In this document: positions 33,861-42,959 of the stretch, piece by piece
Layout of the letters: every line of letters starts with the position of its first letter
How positions within the stretch are numbered: position 1 is the stretch's first letter
Origin: Falsiroseomonas algicola
GTDB taxonomy: Bacteria; Pseudomonadota; Alphaproteobacteria; Acetobacterales; Acetobacteraceae
Assembly (NCBI RefSeq): GCF_011040385.1
Contig: NZ_JAAIKB010000009.1
Location: forward strand, 1 to 64,000
Direction of reading: 5' to 3'
Length of the DNA stretch: 64,000 nucleotides
Made by a program: the position numbers and the translations under genes
Notes under the pieces: generated by a model
The model's input: the letters and a program-made list of their open reading frames with translations, nothing else
Told to the model about the DNA's origin: nothing
Databases searched by the model: none

Positions 33861-34164
33861 GCGGGCAACCCTGCCGCGGGCCTCCGACTGCACGGGCGAG
33901 TTCCGCAAGGACTGGGAGCGCCTGACGCGATCCGGGCGCTACGACATGGCTCGGCTCAAGGCGGTGATGATGCACCTCATCGCCAATGAGGGCCCGCTGC
34001 CGCCCGAACGCCGGGACCATGCGCTGGCCGGCGAGTTCCAGGACCATCGCGAGTGCCACATCGGCGGCGACTTCCTGCTGATCTATCGCCTGGCGGATGC
34101 CGGCAAGCGGCCGAGCGTCATCTTCGTCCGCGCCGGCACGCATTCCGACCTGTTCGGGCGGTAG
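33835..34164 (+). CDS. yafQ: YafQ-family mRNA interferase toxin
   Basis: 109 residues of the RelE/YafQ fold. The residues known to be catalytic in E. coli YafQ are present: His in RRDHALAG, His and Asp in ECHIGGDFLLIYRL, and His in RAGTHSDLFG. Such toxins cleave mRNA on the ribosome. The first 18 residues are an N-terminal extension; an internal Met may be the true start, and the first Met overlaps the antitoxin. It converges with the OmpA-like gene 7 nt downstream. Confidence 0.92.
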   Translation: MTSTVASGKRATLPRASDCTGEFRKDWERLTRSGRYDMARLKAVMMHLIANEGPLPPERRDHALAGEFQDHRECHIGGDFLLIYRLADAGKRPSVIFVRAGTHSDLFGR

Positions 34165-34171
34165 CCGCGCC

Positions 34172-34963
34172 TCATCGTTCCAGCACGAACTCCACCCGCC
34201 GGTTCAGCGCCCGCGCCTCCGCGTCGTCGCTCCCGTCCGGCTTCGTGTTGGGCGCCACCGGGTCATGCTCGCCGCGGCCCTCCACCACCACCGCCGGCAT
34301 CGCATCGCCGACGCGCTGTTCCAGCCAGCGCTGCACCGCCCGCGCGCGCCGCAGCGACAATTCCTGGTTCACCGCGGCGTCCCCCACGCTGTCGGTGTGA
34401 CCGATGATCCGCAGCGTGCGCGGCCGCAGCTCCCGCACCAGCGTCACCACCTGGCCGAGCCCTTCCGCCGCTTCCGCCCGCAGCTGGTCGGCGCCGAAGG
34501 GGAAGAGCACGTCGCCCGAAAGATTGAGCGCCACGCCCCGCGCCGTCTCCCGCCGCGTCACGCCGGGGCGGGCGGGTGGCACCGGCGCTGGCGAGGCCGC
34601 GACCTGCTCCACCCGGATCTGCCGCCCCTCCTGCGCGATGCGCGGCGCGGCACCCTCCGCGGATTGCGACCAGGTCAGCTCCAGCGTCTCCCCCCGCAGG
34701 CTCACGCGCGCACCCGGCGCCAGCTCCGCCCGGATGGTGCTGGTATTGCCCTGCACCTCCAGGCTCCGGCAGCCGCCGGTGAAGGTCAGGGCGTTGCGCT
34801 CGCCGCGCACCGTCACGTCCCGGCCCGTGCAGTCGATCGTCTGGCGCTGGGCATTGCCCTCGACGATCAGGGGGCCGAGGCCCTGGCCCGCGGCGGGCAG
34901 GGCCAGCGTGGCCAGGAAACCGATCATCAGCGGGCGCAGCGTCATGGCGGGGTTCCTTCTCAT
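34172..34963 (-). CDS. OmpA-family protein with N-terminal DUF3060-like domain
   Basis: 263 residues with a signal peptide (LRPLMIGFLATLALPAAGQG). Residues 30-110 contain short beta repeats (VEGNAQRQTIDCTGRDVTVRG, then NALTFTGGCRSLEVQGN) that resemble DUF3060 repeats. Residues 150-263 are an OmpA C-terminal peptidoglycan-binding domain: LFPFGADQLRAEA, RIIGHTDSVGDAAVNQELSLRRARAV, NRRVEFVL. It should be periplasmic or outer-membrane anchored and bind diaminopimelate in peptidoglycan. The start is uncertain between 34963 and 34945. Confidence 0.88.
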   Translation of the reverse strand: MRRNPAMTLRPLMIGFLATLALPAAGQGLGPLIVEGNAQRQTIDCTGRDVTVRGERNALTFTGGCRSLEVQGNTSTIRAELAPGARVSLRGETLELTWSQSAEGAAPRIAQEGRQIRVEQVAASPAPVPPARPGVTRRETARGVALNLSGDVLFPFGADQLRAEAAEGLGQVVTLVRELRPRTLRIIGHTDSVGDAAVNQELSLRRARAVQRWLEQRVGDAMPAVVVEGRGEHDPVAPNTKPDGSDDAEARALNRRVEFVLER

Positions 34964-35038
34964 CCCCCCGCCAACGCCGCAGCGCTCCCGTTGGCGGTCC
35001 GCGCGCGCGGAAAATTCATCCGGCGCGCGGGGAGCCGT

Positions 35039-37894
35039 TCAGAACCGCAGCGTCAGGTTGGCCCGCGCCCCCAGGCTCTGCGCCCCATCGGCGAACTGCC
35101 CGTTGAAGGAGACGCCGAGCGCCAGCGCCTGGGTCAGGCTGGCGGAGAGGCTGGCCTCCGCCACCGCCGCATCCTTCGCGATCGGCGTGCCGCCGACGAT
35201 GAAGGGGGCGGAGCCCGCCAGCCGCAGGTCGGCGGTCGGCGTCACGTCGCCCCAGGCATGGCGCCAGCCCAGCATGCCGGCCAGGCCCAGCGTGGTCTCG
35301 CCCAGCTGCGTCCCCGTGGCGGCGCGGAGCCCGAGCGTGCCGTAGTTGACGCCCGCATTGCCGCGCTCCGCCGTCAGCGCGGCGCTGCCGCCGCGTTCCG
35401 TGAAGCCATCCTCCCGCACATCCGCCCGCGCCAGCCCGGCGAAGGGCTCGATCGCGGCGGCGCCGAGGTCGATGCGCCAGCCCATCTCGCCGAAGACCTG
35501 CGTGGTCTGCGCATTGGTCTTGCCGGTCAGCCCCTCCGCGAAGCCGGCGAAGGCCGGGCTGCGGCGCGTCGAGATCTCGCTCCATCCCTGGGTCGCGCCC
35601 AGCCGCAGGCCGAGCGCCCCCCATTGCCGGCCGCCATAGAGGCCGAGGGTCGTCGTCTCCGCCGATCCCTTGGCGGCGCGCGCCCCGGATTCGAAGCCGG
35701 CATCGCCGTAGCCCGCCAGCAGGCCCACCCGCCAGCCATCGAAGGCGGGCATGTCCGCGCCCACCACCAGGCCGCCGCTGTCATGCGACAGGGTGGCGGC
35801 ATTGCCGTCCCCGGCGCTGCGCCCCCAGGCGCCATAGCCCTGGGACCAGAAGGCGATGCCGGGCACGTTGCCCGCGACCGCCTCCGTCCCGCCCCCGCCG
35901 ATGCCGCCCAGCGAGACCCGCACCCGGTCGAGCGCCGCCTGCCGGGTGAAGCGCGTCTCCTCCAGCATCGCGCCGCGGATGGAGGCGTGGATCTCGCCCG
36001 AGAGGCTGTCATAGGCGAGGCGCGCGGCTGCATCCGTCTGCTGCACGCCGATCGCGGTGCGGATCGCGCTGCTGGCCGGCAGCCCCTGCATCGCATCCGC
36101 CACCGCGGCCTGGTTGCGCGTCGCCGCCGCGGTGCCGAAGCCGCGGGACTGCGCCGGCACCAGCGTCACGCCATTGGCGCCGTAGCTCGCATAGAGCTGG
36201 TAGAAGGTGGACAGCTCCGGATCGCCGGTCACCACATAGGTCCCGGTCACGCCGCCCGTCGCGCTCAGCACCGTATAGACCGTGTCGAGCGAGACGGCCC
36301 CGCCGCCGGCGCGCACCAGCTGCAGGATGGCGCCCGGCTGGATCGTGGCGGTGCCGTTCACCACCAGGCGGTCGGCCGTTACGCCCGGCACCACCTCCGC
36401 CACCAGGATCGCGCCCGCGGCCTGGGTGTAGTTGCCCGAGACGGTCAGCGTGCCCGGGCTGTTGCCCGGGGAGACGGTGCCGCCGGCCTGCACCGCCAGG
36501 CTGGCGACGGTGCCGGAGCCGCCCAGCGTGCCGCCATTGCCGACCGTCACCGTGCTGCCCGTGGCACCCAGCGTGCTGTTCACGATCAGCCGCCCGCCCG
36601 TGACGTTGATGGCGCCGTTGTAGCTGCCGCCATCGCCGGAATAGATGGTCGTGCCCGCCTGGTGCCGGATCTGCCCGCCGCTGCCGAAGATCCGCTGGTC
36701 GAAGGCATAGGCGGTGCCGGTGTGGTTGAACAGCAGCGTGGCGTCGCCGGCGCCGAAGAAGATGCCGTTCGCCGCGCTGATCGTGCCGGGCGCCTGCGCG
36801 GCCTCCCCGAGCGCGCCGCCCACCGCCAGCACGCCGCGGCTGCCGCTGTTGGTCGCGATGTCGATGATGTTGGCGGCGCCGATGTAGCCGCCATTGCGCA
36901 CCGCCACCTGGCCGTCGCCGTTGAAGCCCACGCGGAAATTGCCGTTGAAGCCGGTGCGGCGCAGGCTTTCGTAGCGCGACCCCTCGCCGGTGACGACCAT
37001 CTCGCCGAAGGAGCCCGTATCGGTGCCGACCGCGCCGGTATAGGCGGTGACGACGGCGCCATCGGCAATCGTCAGCCGCCCGAAGCCGACATTCCCGTTG
37101 CCGTTGCCGCCGACATAGACGTTGAGCGCGTTCTGCAGCGTCGTGCCGCGGCCGGTGACGGTCGCATTCGCCCAGGTCGAACCGGCTCCGCCGATATAGG
37201 TCGCATCCGCGATCACGGCTGCGCCGTTGGCGATGACCAGCGTGCCCTCATTCGGCTGCAGCCAGCCGGCGGCGGAAGCCCAGTCCGGCGGCAGCGTCAC
37301 GGTGCGCGTGCCGATATCGACCGTCGTGCCCGGCCCGGTGATGGTCACCACGCCCTGGGCGCCGAGGGTGAGGGAGCCCTCGAAGGTGGTCAGCCGCGCG
37401 CCGTCCCGCACCGTCAGCGACCCCGCGCCCCCGAAGCCGACATCGATGCTGCTGGTGCTGTCCCAGCTGGTCCCGGTGCCGGAGACGGTGACGCTGCCCG
37501 CGCCCCCGCCATTGCCGATGGTGGTCGTGGAGCTGACGGCCAGGCTGCCCCCGCCGGAGAGCCCGAGCGCGCGCCCGCCCGTCACCGTCACGGTGGAGGC
37601 ACTGGCCGATCCGCCATTGATCACGGGATCGGCCGGCGGCGTGCCGCCGATGGTCACCGCATCGGCGGTGGTCGGCACCGCGCTGGTCCAGTTGCCCGGG
37701 GCGAACCAGCTGGAGCCGAGGCTTCCCGTCCAGCTCTGCTGCGCCGCCGCCGGCGCGGCCAGCGCCAGGGCTGTCAGGGCGGTGCTGGATAGAAGAAGCC
37801 AGGTCGAGAGCGGCCGCCCTGGCCGCATGGCTGAGACAAGACGCAGATTCGCTGCCCCGCCGCAAAGGCGGTCTCCAGCCGACATGATTAACAT
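35039..37894 (-). CDS. Autotransporter with beta-helical passenger and C-terminal barrel
   Basis: 951 residues from ATG 37894 (ATG 37885 is also possible). A long signal region ends LALAAPAAAQQSWTG. The passenger (about 60-620) is Gly/Ser/Thr-rich beta-helix with recurring phrases such as ITVGNGGTLGGSGTV and SGNYTQAAGAILVAEV. From about 690 on, WSQGYGAWGRSAG, GWRVGLLAGYGDAGF and GLYGGRQWGALGLRLGA form the translocator barrel, and the chain ends NLTLRF with a terminal Phe, the assembly signal. Function is probably adhesion or surface exposure; nothing adjacent suggests more. Confidence 0.9.
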   Translation of the reverse strand: MLIMSAGDRLCGGAANLRLVSAMRPGRPLSTWLLLSSTALTALALAAPAAAQQSWTGSLGSSWFAPGNWTSAVPTTADAVTIGGTPPADPVINGGSASASTVTVTGGRALGLSGGGSLAVSSTTTIGNGGGAGSVTVSGTGTSWDSTSSIDVGFGGAGSLTVRDGARLTTFEGSLTLGAQGVVTITGPGTTVDIGTRTVTLPPDWASAAGWLQPNEGTLVIANGAAVIADATYIGGAGSTWANATVTGRGTTLQNALNVYVGGNGNGNVGFGRLTIADGAVVTAYTGAVGTDTGSFGEMVVTGEGSRYESLRRTGFNGNFRVGFNGDGQVAVRNGGYIGAANIIDIATNSGSRGVLAVGGALGEAAQAPGTISAANGIFFGAGDATLLFNHTGTAYAFDQRIFGSGGQIRHQAGTTIYSGDGGSYNGAINVTGGRLIVNSTLGATGSTVTVGNGGTLGGSGTVASLAVQAGGTVSPGNSPGTLTVSGNYTQAAGAILVAEVVPGVTADRLVVNGTATIQPGAILQLVRAGGGAVSLDTVYTVLSATGGVTGTYVVTGDPELSTFYQLYASYGANGVTLVPAQSRGFGTAAATRNQAAVADAMQGLPASSAIRTAIGVQQTDAAARLAYDSLSGEIHASIRGAMLEETRFTRQAALDRVRVSLGGIGGGGTEAVAGNVPGIAFWSQGYGAWGRSAGDGNAATLSHDSGGLVVGADMPAFDGWRVGLLAGYGDAGFESGARAAKGSAETTTLGLYGGRQWGALGLRLGATQGWSEISTRRSPAFAGFAEGLTGKTNAQTTQVFGEMGWRIDLGAAAIEPFAGLARADVREDGFTERGGSAALTAERGNAGVNYGTLGLRAATGTQLGETTLGLAGMLGWRHAWGDVTPTADLRLAGSAPFIVGGTPIAKDAAVAEASLSASLTQALALGVSFNGQFADGAQSLGARANLTLRF

Positions 37895-38374
37895 TTCTCG
37901 TTGTTCCACCGCGTGACTTGGGCCTGACACGGAGGATGTGGCAGCCCTGCTTCGCCACATCCGCGAATCGTCCACGACAACTCTGCAACAGGGACGGTAA
38001 CAACGCCGTGTCTGGTCTTGCACGTCCCGTTTCTTGGACGTTTCGACCGGCCTGCCGACCCCGGCAGGCGCATCGCCGGCCAGGCGGGCCCGGTTCCACG
38101 GATGGCGGGGGTCGCCGCCACGGCGCGAAAAGCCGCGGATTGCCGAGCGTCGGGGCCGCGCTTGATCGGCATCAAGACGCCGTCAACAGCCCCCGGGCAA
38201 GATGGCGCCGTGGCCCGCGCGGCCCGGCGGGGCAGCCGGATCCTCAGTTCCAGCCTGCCGGATCGCGAAAACGTGATCAATGCGATGCGCGACGTCGATC
38301 ACCGAAACCGGGCCGCGCCCGCGAACGCCGCCCCGCCCCGGGCGTATAGTGCGGTGCAGCAAACGCCGTGACCG
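37895..38374. other. 480-nt gap between the autotransporter and icd genes
   Basis: It holds the promoters of two divergent genes. A 7-bp hairpin CCTGCCG/CGGCAGG with loop ACCC lies at 38051-38068, without a T-run. Several frames are open over more than 200 nt but are Arg-rich shadows. A TATAGT at 38345-38350 could be the icd -10, but no good -35 is placed with it. I see no other element. Confidence 0.4.
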
Positions 38375-39859
38375 ATGAAAGACGATTGCCCGATGGACCA
38401 GCACGCCTCCCCCACCAAGGTCACCGCCATCGCCGGGGACGGCATCGGGCCGGAGGTGATGCGCGCCACCCAGGCCGTGCTTGCCGCCGCCGGTGCGCGC
38501 ATCGAATGGGAGGATGCGGTGGCGGGCGCGGAGGCCTTCCGCAAGGGTGTGGGCTCCGGCGCGCCGCAGGAAACGCTGGACAGCATCGCCGCCAACCGCG
38601 TGGCGCTGAAGGGGCCGCTCGAGACCCCCGTCGGCTTCGGCGAGAAATCCGCCAATGTCACGCTGCGCAAGGTGTTCGAGATGTATGCGAACATCCGCCC
38701 GGTGCGGGAGATTCCCGGCATCCGCACTCCCTTCGCCGGGCGCGGCATCGACTTCGTCGTGGTGCGCGAGAATGTCGAGGATCTCTATGCCGGCATCGAG
38801 CACATGCAGACTCCGGGCGTCGCGCAATGCCTGAAGGTGATCACGGAGGCGGGCTGCGAGCGCATCGTCGCCATGGCCGCCGCGCTGGCGGAGGCCGAGG
38901 GCCGCAGGAAGGTCACCGTGGCCACCAAGGCCAACATCATGAAGCTGACGGAAGGCATGATGAAGCGCGTCGGCGAGCGCGTGCTGAAGGAGCACCCGTC
39001 CCTCGTCCATGAACACATGATCGTGGACAACGCCGCGCACCAGATGGTCGTGCGGCCGGAACAGTTCGACGTCTGCGTCATGACGAACATGAACGGCGAC
39101 ATCCTCTCCGACCTCGCCGCCGGCCTGGTCGGCGGCCTTGGCGTCGCACCCTCCTCGAACATCGGCGACGAGGTCGCGATGTTCGAGGCGGTGCACGGAT
39201 CGGCCCCCCAGATCGCCGGCCAGGGCCTGGCGAACCCGACCGCGCTGCTGCTCTCCTCCGTCATGATGCTGCGCCATATCGGCGACTTCGCCACCGCGCG
39301 GCGGGTGGAACACGCGCTCTACGTCACACTGGAGGAAGGGCGCGACCTCACGGGCGACATCGCCGCCCCCGGCCAGGGCGTCGGCACGGACGCCTATGTC
39401 GCCCGCGTCATCGCCAATCTGGGGCGGGAAAGCGCCCGGGTCCCGGCGCGGGACTACCGCCCGATCGCCATGCGGACCTGGCCGGCCGAGCCCTTCGCCC
39501 GCCCCGCCGCGACGCGAGAGGTTGTCGGCGTCGATGTCTTCATCGAGAGCAGGGAGGACCCCTCGGCGCTCGGTGCCGCGCTGGGTGCGCTGGCGGAGGG
39601 CACGCCCTTCGCGCTGCAGACCATCGCCTCCCGCGGCGCCCAGGTCTGGCCGCCCCAGGGCGGCACCACCTTCCTGGTGGACCAGTTCCGCGCCCGCTTC
39701 CGGCTGAAGGCGCCCGAGGCCGGCGATGCGTCGGCCGCGGCGCTGGAATTGCTGTCACGCATCGGCCGGGGGCATCGCTGGATGCATGTGGAGATGCTGC
39801 AGCGCTTCGACGGCGTGGACGCCTTCAGCAAGGCGCAGGACGAGATCCGCGCCGGCTGA
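38375..39859 (+). CDS. icd: Isocitrate dehydrogenase
   Basis: 494 residues (488 if ATG 38393 is the start). Decarboxylating dehydrogenase fold: AGDGIGPEVM, the isocitrate-binding block VVVRENVEDLYAGIEHMQ, KANIMKLTEGMM, DNAAHQMVVRPEQFDVCVMTNMNGDILSDL and VHGSAPQIAGQGLANPTALLLSSVMMLRHIG. The extra C-terminal domain of about 150 residues (GVDVFIESREDP) is the feature of the long Thermus/Rickettsia-type IDH. It oxidises isocitrate to 2-oxoglutarate in the citric acid cycle. Cofactor preference is not read. It is monocistronic. Confidence 0.9.
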   Translation: MKDDCPMDQHASPTKVTAIAGDGIGPEVMRATQAVLAAAGARIEWEDAVAGAEAFRKGVGSGAPQETLDSIAANRVALKGPLETPVGFGEKSANVTLRKVFEMYANIRPVREIPGIRTPFAGRGIDFVVVRENVEDLYAGIEHMQTPGVAQCLKVITEAGCERIVAMAAALAEAEGRRKVTVATKANIMKLTEGMMKRVGERVLKEHPSLVHEHMIVDNAAHQMVVRPEQFDVCVMTNMNGDILSDLAAGLVGGLGVAPSSNIGDEVAMFEAVHGSAPQIAGQGLANPTALLLSSVMMLRHIGDFATARRVEHALYVTLEEGRDLTGDIAAPGQGVGTDAYVARVIANLGRESARVPARDYRPIAMRTWPAEPFARPAATREVVGVDVFIESREDPSALGAALGALAEGTPFALQTIASRGAQVWPPQGGTTFLVDQFRARFRLKAPEAGDASAAALELLSRIGRGHRWMHVEMLQRFDGVDAFSKAQDEIRAG

Positions 39860-40054
39860 ATCCAGTGGCGGCGGGCGATGGTTTCACGGTATGTTCCGGC
39901 CATCATCCGCCGCATCGCGCCTGGAACCCGCCGTTACGGCATCGCTGGCCGTGCGGGCGTGAATTTGTCCCAAACCGGCGCGCGAATCGCGACTAAACGC
40001 GGCTAAACGGCATAATCGGGCTAAAGGGGTTAGTGGCCTAAAAGCCACAGTATC

Positions 40055-40825
40055 TCACCCCCCGGGGATCCAGACCTCGATCGTCTGGGGGGACGGCTGC
40101 GGCTGGTAGGCCCGGAAATCCTGGATCGCCCAGCCCCGGCCGAGCCGCCCCGCGATCCGCGCCGCCGCCGCCTGGTCCTCCTCATGGAAGTAGCGGACCA
40201 CGGGGGTGGAGGGCACGAAGGGCGCCTGCCGGGTCGACTGCACCTCCAGCCCCGCCTCCCGCAGTCGCCCGGCCACCTCCTCCGCCGCCGCCGCGCCCTG
40301 GCTGGAACTGCTGCGGTGATGCAGCACGATGCGCAGCCCGGCATCGGCCGGTGGGGGCGGGGCCGGCACCGCGGCCGGCGCCACGGGGGCCGGCGGGGCA
40401 GCGGGCGCCAGGCGCGTCAGCTGCGCCGGCGCGGGCCCGGCCGGTTCGGTCGGCATGGTCTTCTGCGACGGCAGGGCGCGCTGCACCGCCTCCAGCTCCG
40501 CCCGCAACGTCTCGATCTCGCGTTCCAGCCCGAGGCGGGCTTCCCGCAGCGCCGCCAGCCGCGCCTCCTCCATCGCCACCTCACCGGACAACCGGGGGGG
40601 CGCGGCGGCGGGGGCGGGGTTGCCCGGCGGGGGCGGCGGAAGCGGCGCGGGCACCATGCCCGCACCCGTCATGCGCGATGGCGGCGCGCCATCGGCGGCG
40701 AGGAAGGTGATGCCCACGACCACCGCCAGCACGCCGGCACCGATCCAGGGCAGGCGGCGATAGGGATTGGCGCCGCGCCGGCGCCCGCCCTCATGCCGCC
40801 CATCCCGTCGACCCTCTGCGCGCAT
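40055..40825 (-). CDS. Membrane-anchored Pro-rich protein with coiled coil and LytR_C-like domain
   Basis: 256 residues: a basic N-terminus, one transmembrane helix near 29-45 (IGAGVLAVVVGITFLAA), Pro-rich linkers (PAPLPPPPPGNP), a short coiled coil near 85-118 (REARLGLEREIETLRAELEAVQRAL) and a final domain of about 90 residues, LRIVLHHRSSSSQGAAAAEEVAGRLREAGLEVQSTRQ followed by VRYFHEEDQAAAARIAGRLG. The final part resembles LytR_cpsA_psr C-terminal (LytR_C) or SPOR-like folds. The role is unknown and envelope-related by context of composition only. Confidence 0.65.
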   Translation of the reverse strand: MRAEGRRDGRHEGGRRRGANPYRRLPWIGAGVLAVVVGITFLAADGAPPSRMTGAGMVPAPLPPPPPGNPAPAAAPPRLSGEVAMEEARLAALREARLGLEREIETLRAELEAVQRALPSQKTMPTEPAGPAPAQLTRLAPAAPPAPVAPAAVPAPPPPADAGLRIVLHHRSSSSQGAAAAEEVAGRLREAGLEVQSTRQAPFVPSTPVVRYFHEEDQAAAARIAGRLGRGWAIQDFRAYQPQPSPQTIEVWIPGG

Positions 40826-40905
40826 GCCAAGCCCTTCCCGCGCGCCCCGCCATGGGGTGCGTCACGGGGGGGAAACGCCACGGAAGGACGTCTGTTCCGG
40901 CGGCG

Positions 40906-41379
40906 TCAGCCGCCTTCGCGTTCCGCCTGGGACTGGGCGGCCAGGGCGCGCGCCATCTGGGACAGCGCCTCCTGGTGCTTCTCGTTGTCGATCAGCGCGA
41001 AGTTGCGGGCCAGCTCCAGGCACATGCGCTGGCGCGGCGATGCCTCCTGCCCCGGGCCTTCCACCGCCAGCCCGTCGAAGAACCAGGAGACGGGAACGCC
41101 CAGCACCTGGCCGATCTCGAACAGCCGCCCGGCGGAGATGCGGTTCAGCCCGCGCTCATACTTGTGCGCCTGCTGGTAGGTCACGCCGATCATCTTCGCC
41201 AGCTGCTGCTGGGACAGGCCCATCATCACCCGGCGTTCGCGGATCCGCGCGCCCACATGCCGGTCGGCCGCATTGGCGCGCTGGCCAGGCCGCTCCCCCG
41301 GAGTCGCCGTCTCACGCGACGAAGCCTGGGGCGCTGCCTTGGCGCTGCCGTTGCGCCGATCGGTGTCAGTGGTTGCCAT
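40906..41379 (-). CDS. XRE-family (Cro/CI) HTH regulator, PraR/SinR-like
   Basis: 157 residues with an unstructured Ala/Pro/Arg-rich N-terminus of about 40 residues, then VGARIRERRVMMGLSQQQLAKMIGVTYQQAHKYERGLNRISAGRLFEIGQVLGVPVSWFFDGL, the HTH-XRE domain seen in alphaproteobacterial PraR-type regulators of biofilm and quorum sensing. The Q-x-HKYERG signature is typical of that group. The C-terminal part forms a helical region. The start is the Met at 41379; ten more residues are open upstream. The 231 nt before the phaR stop shows no gene. Confidence 0.88.
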   Translation of the reverse strand: MATTDTDRRNGSAKAAPQASSRETATPGERPGQRANAADRHVGARIRERRVMMGLSQQQLAKMIGVTYQQAHKYERGLNRISAGRLFEIGQVLGVPVSWFFDGLAVEGPGQEASPRQRMCLELARNFALIDNEKHQEALSQMARALAAQSQAEREGG

Positions 41380-41610
41380 GATTTCGATCCCTGCCGGTGT
41401 TTGACGCACCGTGCAATGCGATAGATGCCCATGCGTTCGCCCGAGGCGCGCATGACAACAGTGTGAGTTTCGACTTTCCGGCGCGTTTGCGCCGCCATGG
41501 ACGATTCAATCCCCGGTTCTTCCGGGGGGCGGGTTCATGAAAACGCTCGTGCAACCGAATGCACGATCACGCGGCCAATGCAAGCAAGCCGCGCGCCAGG
41601 GTGGCGCAGG

Positions 41611-42222
41611 CTACTCCGCGCTGCCCTTCTTGGCGGCCTTCAACTGCTCCAGCTGCCGGCGCAGCGTCTCCACCTCGGCCTGCAGCGCCGCAAGCCGGGC
41701 CGAATCGGGGGCGGGCTCCGGCGGTTCCATGCCGGTCCGGAAGGGGGCGAAGAGGTTCATGGCGCGCTCCATCATCGCCATGTTCTGCTTGCCCACTTCC
41801 TCCAGCCCGCCGAAGGGCATGAAGCCGCCCATCGTCTGCTCCACCGTGCGCCGCACCTGGTCATGCTGGCGGGAGAAGGCGCCCATCACGCTTTCGAGGT
41901 AGCGCGGCACCAGCGACTGCATGCTGTCGCCATAGAAGCCGATGATCTGCCGCAGGAAGGACGTCGGCAGCAGGTTCCGCCCCTTCGCCTCCTCCTCGAC
42001 GATGATCTGCGTCAGCACGCTCCGCGTGATGTCCTCGCCCGACTTGGCGTCGTAGACCACGAAGTGCCGGCCGTTCCGCACCATGACGGCCAGGTCCTCC
42101 AGCGTGACGTAGGAGGAGGATTCGGTGTTGTAGAGCCGCCTGTTCGCATACTTCTTCACGACCACCGGGGGGGTCGAGGGGCCTTCCGTCTCCGCCGTCG
42201 CCTGCGTGGTGTCGTTTGCCAT
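41611..42222 (-). CDS. phaR: Polyhydroxyalkanoate synthesis repressor PhaR
   Basis: 203 residues. The N-terminal DNA-binding domain has KKYANRRLYNTESSSYVTLEDLAVMVRNG, and the second domain has GEDITRSVLTQIIVEEEAKG and LPTSFLRQIIGFYGDSMQSLVPRYLESVM, both signature blocks of the PhaR family. The C-terminus has a coiled-coil stretch (LAALQAEVETLRRQLEQL). PhaR binds both PHB granules and promoters of phasin genes, linking granule presence to expression. It diverges from the PHA synthase genes across 170 nt. Confidence 0.96.
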   Translation of the reverse strand: MANDTTQATAETEGPSTPPVVVKKYANRRLYNTESSSYVTLEDLAVMVRNGRHFVVYDAKSGEDITRSVLTQIIVEEEAKGRNLLPTSFLRQIIGFYGDSMQSLVPRYLESVMGAFSRQHDQVRRTVEQTMGGFMPFGGLEEVGKQNMAMMERAMNLFAPFRTGMEPPEPAPDSARLAALQAEVETLRRQLEQLKAAKKGSAE

Positions 42223-42395
42223 CCGTTTGCCTTCCCGAAGCGGGTGCGCCGCCACCGATGATGCTAACATGGTGATTGATGCAGTGCGAAAGCCCTGATG
42301 CGTAAATATGCGACCGGAATGCCGCCCCTGCTGGCACCAGCTTGTCTCGCCCGACCGACCGGCCCGCGCCGCCAGGCCCCCCTTGGCGCCGCCTG

Positions 42396-42959
42396 ATGCC
42401 TGGCGACCGGCCGAAGGACGGCAACCCCAAACCGGAAGGGCCAGAGGGGAGCACGGATCTCGACCGCCTGGCGGAGGATTGGATCACCCTCTGGCAGACG
42501 GAGATCGCGGGCCTCGCCGCGGATCGGGAGGTGGCGGAAGGGCTGGCCGGCATGGCCGCGGCCTGGGCGGGACTCGGCGCCGCCTGGATGCGGGCCGCCA
42601 CCGCGCCCCCCTTCGGCCGGACGCCGCCGGGCGGCCCCGACCCGTTTGCCGCCTTCCGCCCAGCTTTCGGGCCATCCGGCTTCCCGCCGCCCAATTTCGC
42701 GTCACCGCCCGGCTGGGGCCCGGGATACCCGCCGCATGATGGCGCCGGAAGCCCGCCACCGCCGCCGGGGCCCCCGCCCGCTGCCGCTGCACCTGATGCT
42801 GGGGATGGGCAGGGGCATGGCGGCGATCGGCAGCGCGGGGCTGATCCCGTCACCGACCGGATCGCCGAGCTGGAGCGGCGGCTGGCCGATCTCGAAGGCG
42901 GCGCAGCCGGAGATCGCTCGGATCGGCGCCGCCCTCGCCGCCGGAAACCACCGGCCTGA
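42396..42959 (+). CDS. PhaE-like PHA synthase-associated protein
   Basis: 187 residues from ATG 42396. Residues 20-65 are a helix (DLDRLAEDWITLWQTEIAGLAADREVAEGLAGMAAAWAGLGAAWMRA) like phasin/PhaE N-termini, a Pro-rich middle follows, and the C-terminus has RIAELERRLADLEGG and then a basic tail RRRPRRRKP, the ending commonly seen in PHA synthase subunit E-like proteins. It would assist the PhaC-like partner. Its last 224 nt are also coding in another frame for that partner's N-terminus. A TTG at 42342 could extend it. Confidence 0.6.
   Translation: MPGDRPKDGNPKPEGPEGSTDLDRLAEDWITLWQTEIAGLAADREVAEGLAGMAAAWAGLGAAWMRAATAPPFGRTPPGGPDPFAAFRPAFGPSGFPPPNFASPPGWGPGYPPHDGAGSPPPPPGPPPAAAAPDAGDGQGHGGDRQRGADPVTDRIAELERRLADLEGGAAGDRSDRRRPRRRKPPA

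Noticed and set aside
34097-37792. Plus-strand frame of 1231 codons opposite the OmpA and autotransporter genes
   Set aside because: Mirror of repetitive Gly/Ala codons; no start signal or domain.
38036-38068. A second copy of the small RNA (GGACGTTTC followed by a hairpin)
   Set aside because: The nine shared bases and the 7-bp hairpin lack the TTTCCTCCCT core, a T-run and a promoter.
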